The notes under the pieces were generated by a model. It was not told the origin of the DNA, ran no database searches, and saw only the letters and a list, made by a program, of their open reading frames with translations. Made by a program: the position numbers and the translations under genes. DNA of 62,300 nt from Candidatus Avimonas narfae. GTDB lineage: Bacteria > Bacillota > Clostridia > Oscillospirales > Acutalibacteraceae. The stretch spans positions 1-62,300 of the forward strand of contig CAJFNR010000037.1 in NCBI GenBank assembly GCA_904395335.1, in the 5' to 3' direction. Positions 1 through 8,627 of the stretch are shown piece after piece; within the stretch, counting starts at the first letter, position 1, and every line of letters starts with the position of its first letter.

Positions 1-26
1 TGGCAAAAAAGGCAGAAATCATACAG

Positions 27-84
27 GGGCGGGCTTCCTGCATTCCCGCCCGGCTGTTCAGCCAAACGGCAGGCCCGCCTGTCG
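27..84 (+). other. hairpin-rich leader of the polysaccharide cluster
   Basis: Three short inverted repeats lie in a row upstream of the first gene: GGGCGGG with CCCGCCC (27-33/45-51), GGCT with AGCC (52-63), and CGGCAGG with CCTGTCG (67-73/78-84). The true upstream end is outside the window, so this may be the 3' part of a longer leader or the end of the previous unit. No T-run follows, so simple termination is not indicated. Confidence 0.3.
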
Positions 85-126
85 GGCAACAGCAAAGAGG
101 AAACGGTATAAAAAGGAGTGGCAGAT

Positions 127-813
127 ATGCAGGAATTGGAAACGAGGGAAAACAGCTTTGCAAATGTTTGCCGGGCGGAGGACCAAGCGGCTGTCCGCCG
201 TCCGGGAAAGGGATATTTGGCGGCGAAACGGTGCTTTGACGTGGTCATGAGCTTCCTGGCCCTGATCCTCCTCAGCCCGTTGTTTTTGATTATTGCCATC
301 GTTATTCGGGCGGATAGTCCGGGAAAGATCATCTATGGACATCATCGAATCGGAAAAAATGGCAAGCCCCTGCGCATGTATAAATTCCGCAGTATGGTGA
401 CGGATGCCGATAAACTGATTGAAAGATTTACACCGGAACAGAAGCGCGAATATGAACAGAACTACAAGCTGGAAAACGACCCGCGGATTACCCGGGTGGG
501 GAAATTTTTGAGAGCCACCAGTTTGGATGAGCTGCCGCAGCTGGTGAATGTTCTTAAGGGAGAGTTGAGCTTGGTTGGACCCCGTCCGGTTGTGGAAGAT
601 GAACTGGCGAAATACGGAGAGAATGCGGATAAATTTTTGAGCGTGACGCCCGGGGTGACAGGCTATTGGCAGGCCAACGGCCGCAGTGATACCACCTATG
701 AACAGCGTATGGAAATGGAGCTTTACTACGTTGATCATGCCAGTGCCGGGCTGGATCTGAAAATCCTGTGGGATACTGTCTGGGCTGTGCTGAAAAGAAA
801 AGGCGCCAAGTAA
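127..813 (+). CDS. undecaprenyl-phosphate sugar-phosphate transferase (initiating enzyme)
   Basis: Starts surface-polysaccharide repeat units by moving a sugar-1-phosphate from a UDP-sugar to undecaprenyl phosphate at the inner membrane face. The 228-residue protein is the short form of the bacterial sugar transferase family: one hydrophobic segment (about residues 35-57) and then the catalytic core with KFRSM, the [21 protein letters not shown] stretch and [14 protein letters not shown]. The larger WcaJ/WbaP members carry extra N-terminal membrane segments that are absent here. ATG at 127 is preferred over an in-frame GTG at 118 because AAAAGGAG sits 8 bases upstream of it. The sugar cannot be read from sequence. 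First gene of the cluster; the glycosyltransferase follows after 28 bases. Confidence 0.9.
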   Translation: MQELETRENSFANVCRAEDQAAVRRPGKGYLAAKRCFDVVMSFLALILLSPLFLIIAIVIRADSPGKIIYGHHRIGKNGKPLRMYKFRSMVTDADKLIERFTPEQKREYEQNYKLENDPRITRVGKFLRATSLDELPQLVNVLKGELSLVGPRPVVEDELAKYGENADKFLSVTPGVTGYWQANGRSDTTYEQRMEMELYYVDHASAGLDLKILWDTVWAVLKRKGAK

Positions 814-841
814 GTCTGGATGGGTTAGGCAGGAGGAACGT

Positions 842-2152
842 ATGAATATCTTTTACATAAGTCAGTTTTTTTTACCGGAAAATATTGCCGGAGCGTTCCG
901 GGCAAAGGAAACCGCTGCCGCCTGGAGTAAAAGAGGGCATCAGGTGACCGTGCTGACCGGATATCCCAATTATCCGACCGGAAAATTGTTTCCGGGCTAT
1001 TCTCTGTCCTTTCTGTCAGAAGATAAGAGCTTTTCTGAAGAGGGGATACGGGTACTGCGTAGCAAACTTTCCATAAAAGATAATACTAGCTTTCTCCATC
1101 GGGTGTGGAATGCCTTGAGCTTTTTCTTTTATGGTACCTGGAACGTATTGTTTCGCTTAAAAAAGCGTATGCCGAAACCTCAGGTGGTGGTGGCGAGCAG
1201 TGGGCCTATTTTCGCCGGGCTGCTGGGATGGATTGCTTCCTTGAGATTCCATTGCCCTCTGATCTTTGAAATTCGGGATATCACCTTCAAGCAGCTGTTG
1301 GCGACAGGAAAAAGCCCGCGATCCTTGTCATACAAAGGAATGAGATTTTTGGAGCTGTTCCTTTGCCGACGAGCCAAGAGGGTTGTGGTGGTGACCCATG
1401 GTTTTCAGACAATTCTGGAGGAGAATGGAATCCCGAAGGGGAAAATACGGGTTATCACCAACGGAGTGGATGTTTCTGTTACAGAAAAAAAAGATACTGG
1501 GGAATTTATCGTCAGTTATTTTGGGACTTTGGGGATTTCACAGAATCTTCGTCAGCTTTTCCCCTACTTTGATGTGATCAGCAGCTGCGTACCGCGTTCC
1601 AAACTGCTTTTGATAGGCGAGGGAGCGGAAAAGGAGAAACTGCGCCAAGAAATCGCTTTATCACAGCGGAATGACCGGGAGCTGCTGGACGGTGTGACAG
1701 CGGCGGAGCTGGAGCCGTATTACGGGATCAGCGCCATGAGTGTGGCGGTCTTGAATCCGTCGGACAATTTTCGTTATACCCTGCCGTCCAAGATTTTTCA
1801 GATTATGGGCAGAGGAATCCCGTTGCTTTTTGTGGGACCCAAAGGTGAAGCGGCGGAAATCATCGACGGTGCCGGTGCCGGCCTTACCCTGACAGGGACA
1901 GAGGAGGAAAACCGAAATAAGCTGGCCACCTTTTTTTCCACACCTCACTGGGAACAGGATCTGAAAAAAATGGGTGAAAACGGTGCGGCTTTGGTTCGCG
2001 AACAATACAGCCGTAAAAAGCTGGCGGAAGCGTACTTGGAAATTCTGAGCGAGATAGCGGAGCCATTCAGCTGGGTAGCAGATCCGGATGACCGCAAAAG
2101 AACGGATGCGAGAAAGTCCGGCGAAAATAAAGCTTATAGCAAGAGGAATTAA
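842..2152 (+). CDS. family 4 glycosyltransferase, WbuB-like
   Basis: Cytoplasmic retaining glycosyltransferase that adds a sugar to the lipid-linked repeat unit. The N-terminus (NIFYISQFFLPENIAGAFRA) and the TGYPNYPTGK segment are typical of WbuB-type GT4 enzymes, often found beside wecB and wecC as here. The C-terminal half has the nucleotide-sugar-binding Rossmann region with ITNGVDV, LIGEGAEK and the PSKIFQIMGRGIPLLF segment. At 436 residues it is of normal family length. A good ribosome site (AGGAGGAA) precedes the ATG, and the dehydrogenase gene starts 12 bases after its stop, so the genes are surely cotranscribed. Donor and acceptor are unknown; ManNAcA or GlcNAc derivatives are plausible from the neighbours only. 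Confidence 0.87.
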   Translation: MNIFYISQFFLPENIAGAFRAKETAAAWSKRGHQVTVLTGYPNYPTGKLFPGYSLSFLSEDKSFSEEGIRVLRSKLSIKDNTSFLHRVWNALSFFFYGTWNVLFRLKKRMPKPQVVVASSGPIFAGLLGWIASLRFHCPLIFEIRDITFKQLLATGKSPRSLSYKGMRFLELFLCRRAKRVVVVTHGFQTILEENGIPKGKIRVITNGVDVSVTEKKDTGEFIVSYFGTLGISQNLRQLFPYFDVISSCVPRSKLLLIGEGAEKEKLRQEIALSQRNDRELLDGVTAAELEPYYGISAMSVAVLNPSDNFRYTLPSKIFQIMGRGIPLLFVGPKGEAAEIIDGAGAGLTLTGTEEENRNKLATFFSTPHWEQDLKKMGENGAALVREQYSRKKLAEAYLEILSEIAEPFSWVADPDDRKRTDARKSGENKAYSKRN

Positions 2153-2164
2153 GGAGGAGTACGT

Positions 2165-3391
2165 ATGTCTACGGTAAATGTCATCGGATTGGGGTATATT
2201 GGTCTGCCAACTTCACTCGCGCTGGCCAGTCACGGAGTAAGTGTGGTCGGTACGGATTATAATCGGGAGTTGGTGGAAACCTTGAAGGGAGGGCATACCA
2301 CTTTCAAGGAAAAAGGGCTGGATGACTTGTTTGAAAGGGCAGTAGCGGCCGGTATCCAGTTCACAACGGAATACATAGAAACCGATATGTATATCGTATC
2401 CGTTCCCACGCCTTACGATAAGGAAAGTAAGAAAATTGATGCCACCTATGTGGTTAATGCGGTCAGGCAGGTACTGGAGGTATGTCCCAAGGGGGCTATC
2501 ATTGTGGTTGAATCCACAGTTTCACCGGGGACAATGGATACGTTTATCCGCCCGATTGTGAAGGAGAAGGGATATGTTACCGGTCGGGATATCCATTTGG
2601 TACATGCGCCAGAGCGGATCCTTCCAGGCAATATGCTGTATGAGCTCCGGCACAATTCCCGTACCATCGGTGCAGACGACCCCGATGTAGGAGAAAAGGT
2701 GAAGCAGGTCTATGCTTCCTTTTGTGAGGGAGAAATCACGGTGGTGGATATCCGCACAGCGGAAATGACCAAGGTGGTGGAAAACACCTTCCGCGATATC
2801 AATATTGCCTTTGCCAATGAGTTGACCAAGATCTGCCGCGCCGGGGGAATGGATGTCTACGAGATCATCCGCATCGCCAACAAGCATCCCCGTGTCAACA
2901 TTTTGAATCCGGGGCCCGGAGTGGGTGGGCACTGCATTTCGGTGGACCCTTGGTTCCTGGTAGGCGATTATCCCGGCCTGGCTAACCTGATTTGGCAGGC
3001 CCGCAAAATCAACGATTCCATGCCGGAGTATGTGCTGGGCCGTATCAGCGAAATTATGAAGGAAAAGGGGCTGGCCGACGTGGGCCGTGTGGGATTATAC
3101 GGCCTTACCTACAAGGAGAATGTCGATGATACCCGGGAGAGCCCCACACTGCAAATGCTGGAGTGCATGGAGCGGCATCTGGCTCACGGTGTCAAGGTGT
3201 ATGATCCCATGGTCACCAAAGAGATTGTCCCCAATCAATACCACGATCTGGAAGCTTTCCTGAAAGAGGTGGACCTGGTGGTGCTGATGATCGGCCACGA
3301 TGAGATCAAGGAACACCTGGACAAGCTGGAAGGCAAAATCGTGCTGGATACCCGTCGCATCTGCAACCTGCCGGGCGTATATCATTTGTAA
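2165..3391 (+). CDS. wecC: UDP-N-acetyl-D-mannosamine dehydrogenase
   Basis: Oxidises UDP-ManNAc to UDP-ManNAcA with NAD in two steps. The 408-residue protein shows the three-domain nucleotide-sugar dehydrogenase layout: N-terminal NAD fold with GLGYIGLP and a following acidic residue (GTDYN), central helix with the conserved NTFRDINIAFANEL segment, catalytic cysteine in GGHCISVDP, and a C-terminal UDP-binding domain with GLTYKENVDDTRESPT. The adjacent wecB-type epimerase supplies its substrate, which argues for the ManNAc rather than the glucose or GlcNAc specificity. Start ATG has AAGGAGGAG 5 bases upstream. Confidence 0.92.
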   Translation: MSTVNVIGLGYIGLPTSLALASHGVSVVGTDYNRELVETLKGGHTTFKEKGLDDLFERAVAAGIQFTTEYIETDMYIVSVPTPYDKESKKIDATYVVNAVRQVLEVCPKGAIIVVESTVSPGTMDTFIRPIVKEKGYVTGRDIHLVHAPERILPGNMLYELRHNSRTIGADDPDVGEKVKQVYASFCEGEITVVDIRTAEMTKVVENTFRDINIAFANELTKICRAGGMDVYEIIRIANKHPRVNILNPGPGVGGHCISVDPWFLVGDYPGLANLIWQARKINDSMPEYVLGRISEIMKEKGLADVGRVGLYGLTYKENVDDTRESPTLQMLECMERHLAHGVKVYDPMVTKEIVPNQYHDLEAFLKEVDLVVLMIGHDEIKEHLDKLEGKIVLDTRRICNLPGVYHL

Positions 3392-3411
3392 GCAGGAGAG
3401 GAATCCCTACA

Positions 3412-4515
3412 ATGAAAAAAGTGATGTTAGTCTTCGGTACACGTCCGGAAGCCATAAAGATGTGCCCGCTGGTGAATGAGTTGAAATCCCGCTCCGGGAT
3501 CAAAACATGCGTATGTGTTACCGGTCAGCATCGGCAGATGCTGGATCAGGTACTTGAAGCCTTTCGGGTGGAACCGGACTATGACCTTTCCATCATGAAG
3601 GACAAGCAAACGCTTTTTGATGTGACCACCAATATACTCAGCCGCATTCGGGAGGTATTGGAAAAGGAAAAGCCGGATGTTGTGCTGGTGCACGGCGATA
3701 CGTCCACTACCTTTGTCACAGCGCTGGCCTGTTTTTACCTGCAGATTCCTGTGGGGCACGTGGAGGCGGGACTGCGGACCTATAATCTTGCCTCTCCCTA
3801 TCCGGAGGAGTTCAACCGGCAGGCGGTGGGAATCGTGGCGCGGTATCATTTTGCACCCACCGAACTGTCCCGTCAGAATCTCTTGAGGGAAGGGAAAAAC
3901 CCGGATCATATTTTCGTCACCGGAAACACGGCTATCGATGCGCTAAAAACCACGGTACGCCGGGAATACACGCATCCCGAGCTGGAATGGGCGAAAGGCT
4001 GCCGGCTGATCCTGCTGACGGCGCATCGCCGGGAAAACCTAGGAGAGCCTATGCGCCGTATGTTCCGCGCCATTAAACGTATGGTGGATGAACAGGAGGA
4101 TCTGCGGGTGGTCTATCCCATCCACATGAATCCGGCGGTGCGTTCAGCTGCTGCTGAGGTATTCGGGAACGACGACCGTTTTCACATTATTGAACCGCTG
4201 GACGTGCTGGATTTCCACAACTTTCTCGCCCGGAGTTTTCTCATTCTGACGGATTCCGGAGGAATCCAGGAGGAGGCCCCGGGACTGGGCAAGCCGGTTC
4301 TGGTACTGAGGGATACCACCGAGCGGCCGGAGGGTGTCGCCGCCGGTACACTGAAGCTGGTGGGGACCGATGAAGAGACGATCTACCGAGAATTCCGCCG
4401 GCTGGTTACGGAACCGGAGGCCTATGAGGCGATGAGCCGAGCGGCCAATCCGTATGGAGACGGGCATGCCTCGGAGAGGATCGCGGATATTCTGGAGAAG
4501 GAACAGCGGGGTTAA
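3412..4515 (+). CDS. wecB: UDP-N-acetylglucosamine 2-epimerase (non-hydrolysing)
   Basis: Interconverts UDP-GlcNAc and UDP-ManNAc. The 367-residue protein has the family hallmarks: VFGTRPEAIKM at the N-terminus, HGDTSTTF, HVEAGLRT, the AHRRENLGEP segment, and DSGGIQEEAPGLGKPVLVLRDTTERPEG near the C-terminus. With the dehydrogenase just upstream it makes UDP-ManNAcA for the polymer. It could also serve wall teichoic acid linkage-unit synthesis, as in other Firmicutes, but no tag genes are present here. Confidence 0.94.
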   Translation: MKKVMLVFGTRPEAIKMCPLVNELKSRSGIKTCVCVTGQHRQMLDQVLEAFRVEPDYDLSIMKDKQTLFDVTTNILSRIREVLEKEKPDVVLVHGDTSTTFVTALACFYLQIPVGHVEAGLRTYNLASPYPEEFNRQAVGIVARYHFAPTELSRQNLLREGKNPDHIFVTGNTAIDALKTTVRREYTHPELEWAKGCRLILLTAHRRENLGEPMRRMFRAIKRMVDEQEDLRVVYPIHMNPAVRSAAAEVFGNDDRFHIIEPLDVLDFHNFLARSFLILTDSGGIQEEAPGLGKPVLVLRDTTERPEGVAAGTLKLVGTDEETIYREFRRLVTEPEAYEAMSRAANPYGDGHASERIADILEKEQRG

Positions 4516-4519
4516 GCCG

Positions 4520-6154
4520 ATGCTGGAAAAACTGCTGCGCACTGTCCGTACGGTGCGGTATATGCGTCCCGGACAAATCATCTGGCGTTTGCGTAAAATG
4601 GCGGGACGGCCCTGTTCTCTGGGAAAAGGGTACCGTACAGCCGAAACCTGGAAGACGGAAAAAATTCGCCTGCCGGAGATACCGGAGGAGCTGGATTTTG
4701 ATCCGGTCTTTCTAGAGCGGTATCCGGCGGAGGAATTTTGCCGTGACCGCGTGACCTTTCTGCATGTTTCGGAGGACGTTTCCTGGGAGAAAACGTGGGA
4801 GTTCCCCACACAGACGGCTCTGTGGAATTACAATCTCCATTATTTTGATTATCTTTTCCCGCTGATTTATGCCTGGCGCCAGACGGGGAAAAACCATTAC
4901 TTTGATAAAACCCGGCAGATGATTGCGGGATGGATTCGTGCCAATCCCCGGGAAAAAGGGGGATGTGGGTGGGATCCCTACCCTACCGCGCTGAGGCTGA
5001 CCAACTGGCTTGGTTACTATACCTACTGCCATACAGCTCTTCAGAAGGATGAACCCTTTCGCCGGCTGCTTCTCGATTCCCTTTTGGAGCAGTATCGTCA
5101 TCTTTCTGTCCATTTGGAAAAAGACCTGCTGGGAAATCACTATTTTGAGGATTTGAAAACTCTGGTGCTGTGTGCGTTGTTTTTTAGCGACGCCCCGGTA
5201 CTGGAGCGCGCGCTGGTACTGCTGAAAGAGCAGTGCCGTCAGCAGATACTGCCGGACGGCATGCATTATGAGCTCAGCCCCATGTATCACAACATCGTTC
5301 TGGAGGATGTGATGCGCGTCGCTTTGGCGCTGCGCGGAGCAGGACAGCAGGACAGCGAATTGGAGGCCGTCCTTCCCTCCATGCTGGATGCTGCATATTC
5401 CCTGGAGGAAGGACTGGACAGGCTGCCGCTGTTCAATGACGGCGGGAACAACGCCTGCAAGAGTCTATCCGCTCTTCTGGCAGCGGCCGAAAATCACTTT
5501 GGCCTGCAGCCACGGTACAGGGCGGCGTTTCCCGACAGCGGGTATTATGTGCTGAAAAACGGCGATGTCAAAGTGATCATAGATGCGGGCAGGGCGGGAC
5601 CGGATGAAATCCCCGGCCATGCCCATTGCGATGCCCTGAGCTTTGAATGCTTTGTAAAAGGGAAACCGGTATGGGTCAACTGTGGGACCTATGCCTATCA
5701 GGATGAGCTTCGTCCGTTTTTCCGCAGTACCCTGGCCCATAACACGGTAAAGGTGGAGGGAACGGAGCAATCGGAATGCTGGGGAGCCTTCCGGTTGGCC
5801 CGCCGCCAGCAATCCCGCTGTCTGGAAGCTACGCGGGAAAAAGTTGTGGCGGAAATGACGGATCAGAAGGGACATACGGTGCGCCGTACCATCATGCTTA
5901 CGGAAAAGACGCTGACTGTGGAGGATCAGGCGCAGGGCTGCCTCTTGGAGGCGGCCCTGCATGCGGCTCCGGATTTTTCCGTGCGAGAAGAAGCGGGCCG
6001 CCTTGTCTTATCGGACGGCAGTGCGGTAGAGTTGCCGGCACCTGCCGTTATCACTGCCGTGCCTTATGCTCCGGAGTATGGGCAAAAGCAGGAGTGTTCC
6101 CAGATTCTTTATACAGGAAGGGAACGGCTGGGAATCCGGTGGAATTATCAGTAA
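4520..6154 (+). CDS. heparinase II/III-family protein (polysaccharide lyase-like)
   Basis: 545 residues. An alpha-helical toroid-type N-terminal half (WNYNLHYFDYL, GCGWDPYPTALRLTNW, LGNHYFEDLKTL) is followed by the beta-sandwich Hepar_II_III domain with GHAHCDALSFEC, the Tyr-containing VNCGTYAYQ segment and STLAHNTVKVEG. These match lyases that cleave uronic-acid polymers by beta-elimination, which fits a cluster making UDP-ManNAcA. No signal peptide is seen, so it may act on intracellular or lipid-linked glycan, or have become a modifying or chain-length factor. ATG at 4520, 4 bases after the wecB stop, is chosen; an upstream ATG at 4454 lies inside wecB. Confidence 0.82.
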   Translation: MLEKLLRTVRTVRYMRPGQIIWRLRKMAGRPCSLGKGYRTAETWKTEKIRLPEIPEELDFDPVFLERYPAEEFCRDRVTFLHVSEDVSWEKTWEFPTQTALWNYNLHYFDYLFPLIYAWRQTGKNHYFDKTRQMIAGWIRANPREKGGCGWDPYPTALRLTNWLGYYTYCHTALQKDEPFRRLLLDSLLEQYRHLSVHLEKDLLGNHYFEDLKTLVLCALFFSDAPVLERALVLLKEQCRQQILPDGMHYELSPMYHNIVLEDVMRVALALRGAGQQDSELEAVLPSMLDAAYSLEEGLDRLPLFNDGGNNACKSLSALLAAAENHFGLQPRYRAAFPDSGYYVLKNGDVKVIIDAGRAGPDEIPGHAHCDALSFECFVKGKPVWVNCGTYAYQDELRPFFRSTLAHNTVKVEGTEQSECWGAFRLARRQQSRCLEATREKVVAEMTDQKGHTVRRTIMLTEKTLTVEDQAQGCLLEAALHAAPDFSVREEAGRLVLSDGSAVELPAPAVITAVPYAPEYGQKQECSQILYTGRERLGIRWNYQ

Positions 6155-6185
6155 AACAGGGTCCATTTGTGAGGAGGCGAACTCT

Positions 6186-7193
6186 ATGAAAATTCGTTAT
6201 ATTGGGAAGTTCCCACCTCCTTACGGTGGCGTTACCATAAAAAATAAGCTGTTATATCAGGAGCTATCTGGTCATATTCCAATCATACGGTTAAAAGAGA
6301 GGAAAGGAATCCCATCTTTTCTTCACCAAATTGCGAATTTCATGACAGCGTTTTTTAAAAATCAGCGATTGGTCATTGGTATCAGCAGTCGCGGCGGAAA
6401 GTCGAAACTCATGACCGATATGCTGTACTATTTGAATAGACGCGTTATGCAGGAATCCCTTTATTTTATGATGGGAGGGACAGAGGCGAACGATGTAGCA
6501 CAAGATAAAAACGCTATCTGCCAATATTCCCATTATAAAACTATATTTGTGGAAACCAGAAGGATGGAGCAATGTCTGATTGATGCAGGGCTGCAAAACG
6601 TTTCCGTTTTTCCAAACTGCCGTAAGCGGCCGGGGAGAGAGTATTCCCCTGCGGAGACCGGACGGCAAATGCGGTGTGTATTTTTTTCCCTGATATCTCC
6701 GGATAAGGGAAGTGACTTGGTATTGGAGGCGGCAAAGGCTCTTCCGGACGTTCTGTTTGATTTTTACGGGCATATCGAACCGGGATATGAGGAACCCTTC
6801 CGGAAGCAAATCGACGGCTTGCCCAATGCAGTATATCATGGCTTATTTAAAACGGAGGGGGAAAACGTCTACGATAAACTGCACGAATACGATTTGTTGC
6901 TTCTTCCTACGAAATGCAAAACCGAGGGGGTTCCAGGTGTGCTGGTAGAGGCAAAAATTGCCGCTGTTCCGGCCGTTGTATCCGATATCGCATATAACGC
7001 CGAAATCATAGAGGACGGTCGGAATGGAACGGTTCTTTCCTCCAATGATGCCGCCGCCCTTACACAGGCTATTGCCCGGTTAGATGCAGATCGTGAAACC
7101 TTATATCATTTAAAAACCGGAGCCAAGACTTCCGCGGAACAATACTATATCGAGACATATCTGCCGGAAATTCTAAACAAATTAGAGGAATAA
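6186..7193 (+). CDS. family 4 glycosyltransferase
   Basis: 335 residues. The N-terminus (YIGKFPPPYGGVTIKNKLL) and the C-terminal GT4 core (FSLISPDKGSDLVLEAAK, FYGHIEPGYEEPF, LLPTKCKTEGVPGVLVEAK) mark a retaining glycosyltransferase with the E-x7-E type motif region. ATG at 6186 has GAGGAG upstream; the reading frame stays open further back but lacks a site there. From this gene on, base composition becomes visibly AT-richer than in the first five genes, suggesting a separately acquired block. Donor and linkage are unknown. Confidence 0.82.
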   Translation: MKIRYIGKFPPPYGGVTIKNKLLYQELSGHIPIIRLKERKGIPSFLHQIANFMTAFFKNQRLVIGISSRGGKSKLMTDMLYYLNRRVMQESLYFMMGGTEANDVAQDKNAICQYSHYKTIFVETRRMEQCLIDAGLQNVSVFPNCRKRPGREYSPAETGRQMRCVFFSLISPDKGSDLVLEAAKALPDVLFDFYGHIEPGYEEPFRKQIDGLPNAVYHGLFKTEGENVYDKLHEYDLLLLPTKCKTEGVPGVLVEAKIAAVPAVVSDIAYNAEIIEDGRNGTVLSSNDAAALTQAIARLDADRETLYHLKTGAKTSAEQYYIETYLPEILNKLEE

Positions 7194-7461
7194 AATCCGC
7201 AAGAGAGTGTGTCGTTACACTGCCAATTCTATTGCTAAGCGGCAATCTGGTGTAAACAGCTATAAACGCTGTGGTTTACCTTTGTACAACAGTTGCTTTC
7301 ATCGCTAATAATTTTGAATATTCCTGATAAAAGCCGATATCTTAGTTTTTTCATGCGATGCAAGAAGAGACGATCTGAAAAATAATTGAAAACTCTCAAA
7401 GAATAAAAGCAGTGTTGGTAGTCATTGAATCTGCCAAATTCAGAACAAGGAGAAGTTGGAA
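7194..7461. other. intergenic gap in polysaccharide cluster
   Basis: AT-rich gap without an ORF. The only structure is a weak inverted repeat around 7251-7278 (GTGTAAACAGC ... GCTGTGGTTTAC), with no T-run after it. No clear -35/-10 pair was found. It marks the join between two polysaccharide gene sets. Confidence 0.35.
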
Positions 7462-8625
7462 GTGAAGATGCTATATCTTTCACGGTTGGATATTCACAAC
7501 ACCAAACACATCGGAACGTATAACAAGGTTGCAACCATGTGTAACGGATTCGAGAGAAACGGTCAGCTTGTTTATTTGGAACGGTATAATGGGCCGAAAA
7601 CGGAAATTGTCCGTGTTGCCGATGGTACGGTATGCTTTGAGAAAGAATATGGAACAGGAGTAAAAGGTAGGTATCAGTTTTACAGAGATATTGTTAGTTG
7701 GGCATTACAACAGCAAGTGAATTATTTCTACATCCGATTTGATCATTTGGATTTTTTCGCTTCTTCCGCTTATAAGCGTGCACAAAAAGCGGGAATAACT
7801 GTCATTCTCGAATTACCGACTTATCCTTATGAGGGAGAACGAGACAAGAGACATCGAGAGTTGTTGATAAGAAAGAAATATGTGCAATATTTGATTAAGA
7901 AACTTTTGGTGCTAGATGAACAGATTCATATTCGGGGAGTACACCGGTATATTCACCGGATCGTTACATACACCCATACAGGGAACATCTGGAATACCCC
8001 TACTTTGTGCATTGACAATGGAATTGACTGCAACAGGATTCAACTCAGAGAGCACAGTTGTATCAAAGGGCAGATGCGTTTTGTCTGTATAGCGAATTTG
8101 TCCATCTGGCATGCACTCGACCGGTTTGTTGAAGGCTTAAAGAATTATGTTGGGTCCAAGCAAAATCTGGAAATAAAGCCGGTTCTTTGGGTTGTCGGAG
8201 AGGGAAGCGAACTGCCTCACATAAAGGAATTGGTATCGCAGTATGGGTTGGAAGATTATGTGAAATTTCTTGGGCCTCAGCATGGTGAGGCACTGGACCG
8301 CATTATTTCACAGGCGGATATTGGTATTGGAACGTTAGGACTTCACCGTATCGGTTTGCAATGGGGGTCGACTCTGAAAGCGAAGGAGTACTGTGCCTAT
8401 GGCCTCCCCTTTATTTATGGTTCGCCGGAAAAAAGTCTGACAGGTAGCGAGCCCTATGCTTTGAAACTGCCCTCAGACGATACCCCGGTTGATCTGGAGA
8501 AAGTGATGGATTTTGCTGTTAAAGTATGCAATAACCAAGATGTATTTATGCAGATGCGTCGGAAAGCAGAAGCGGAATACAGCTGGGATATATTGACCAA
8601 AAACATCCTTGAAGAAGGTTGCTGA
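7462..8625 (+). CDS. putative glycosyltransferase, GT4-like
   Basis: About 387 residues. The C-terminal region has the glycosyltransferase group 1 pattern: LWVVGEGSELPHIKEL, YVKFLGPQHGEALDRIISQ, then GSTLKAKEYCAYGLPFIYG. The N-terminus (LYLSRLDIHNTKHIGTYNKV) is less standard. The start is uncertain: TTG 7456, GTG 7462 and ATG 7468 are all in frame after CAAGGAGAAG; GTG 7462 has the best spacing. AT-rich like its neighbours. A 268-base gap precedes it, the longest inside the cluster, so it may have its own promoter, although no convincing one is visible. Confidence 0.75.
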   Translation: MKMLYLSRLDIHNTKHIGTYNKVATMCNGFERNGQLVYLERYNGPKTEIVRVADGTVCFEKEYGTGVKGRYQFYRDIVSWALQQQVNYFYIRFDHLDFFASSAYKRAQKAGITVILELPTYPYEGERDKRHRELLIRKKYVQYLIKKLLVLDEQIHIRGVHRYIHRIVTYTHTGNIWNTPTLCIDNGIDCNRIQLREHSCIKGQMRFVCIANLSIWHALDRFVEGLKNYVGSKQNLEIKPVLWVVGEGSELPHIKELVSQYGLEDYVKFLGPQHGEALDRIISQADIGIGTLGLHRIGLQWGSTLKAKEYCAYGLPFIYGSPEKSLTGSEPYALKLPSDDTPVDLEKVMDFAVKVCNNQDVFMQMRRKAEAEYSWDILTKNILEEGC

Positions 8626-8627
8626 AC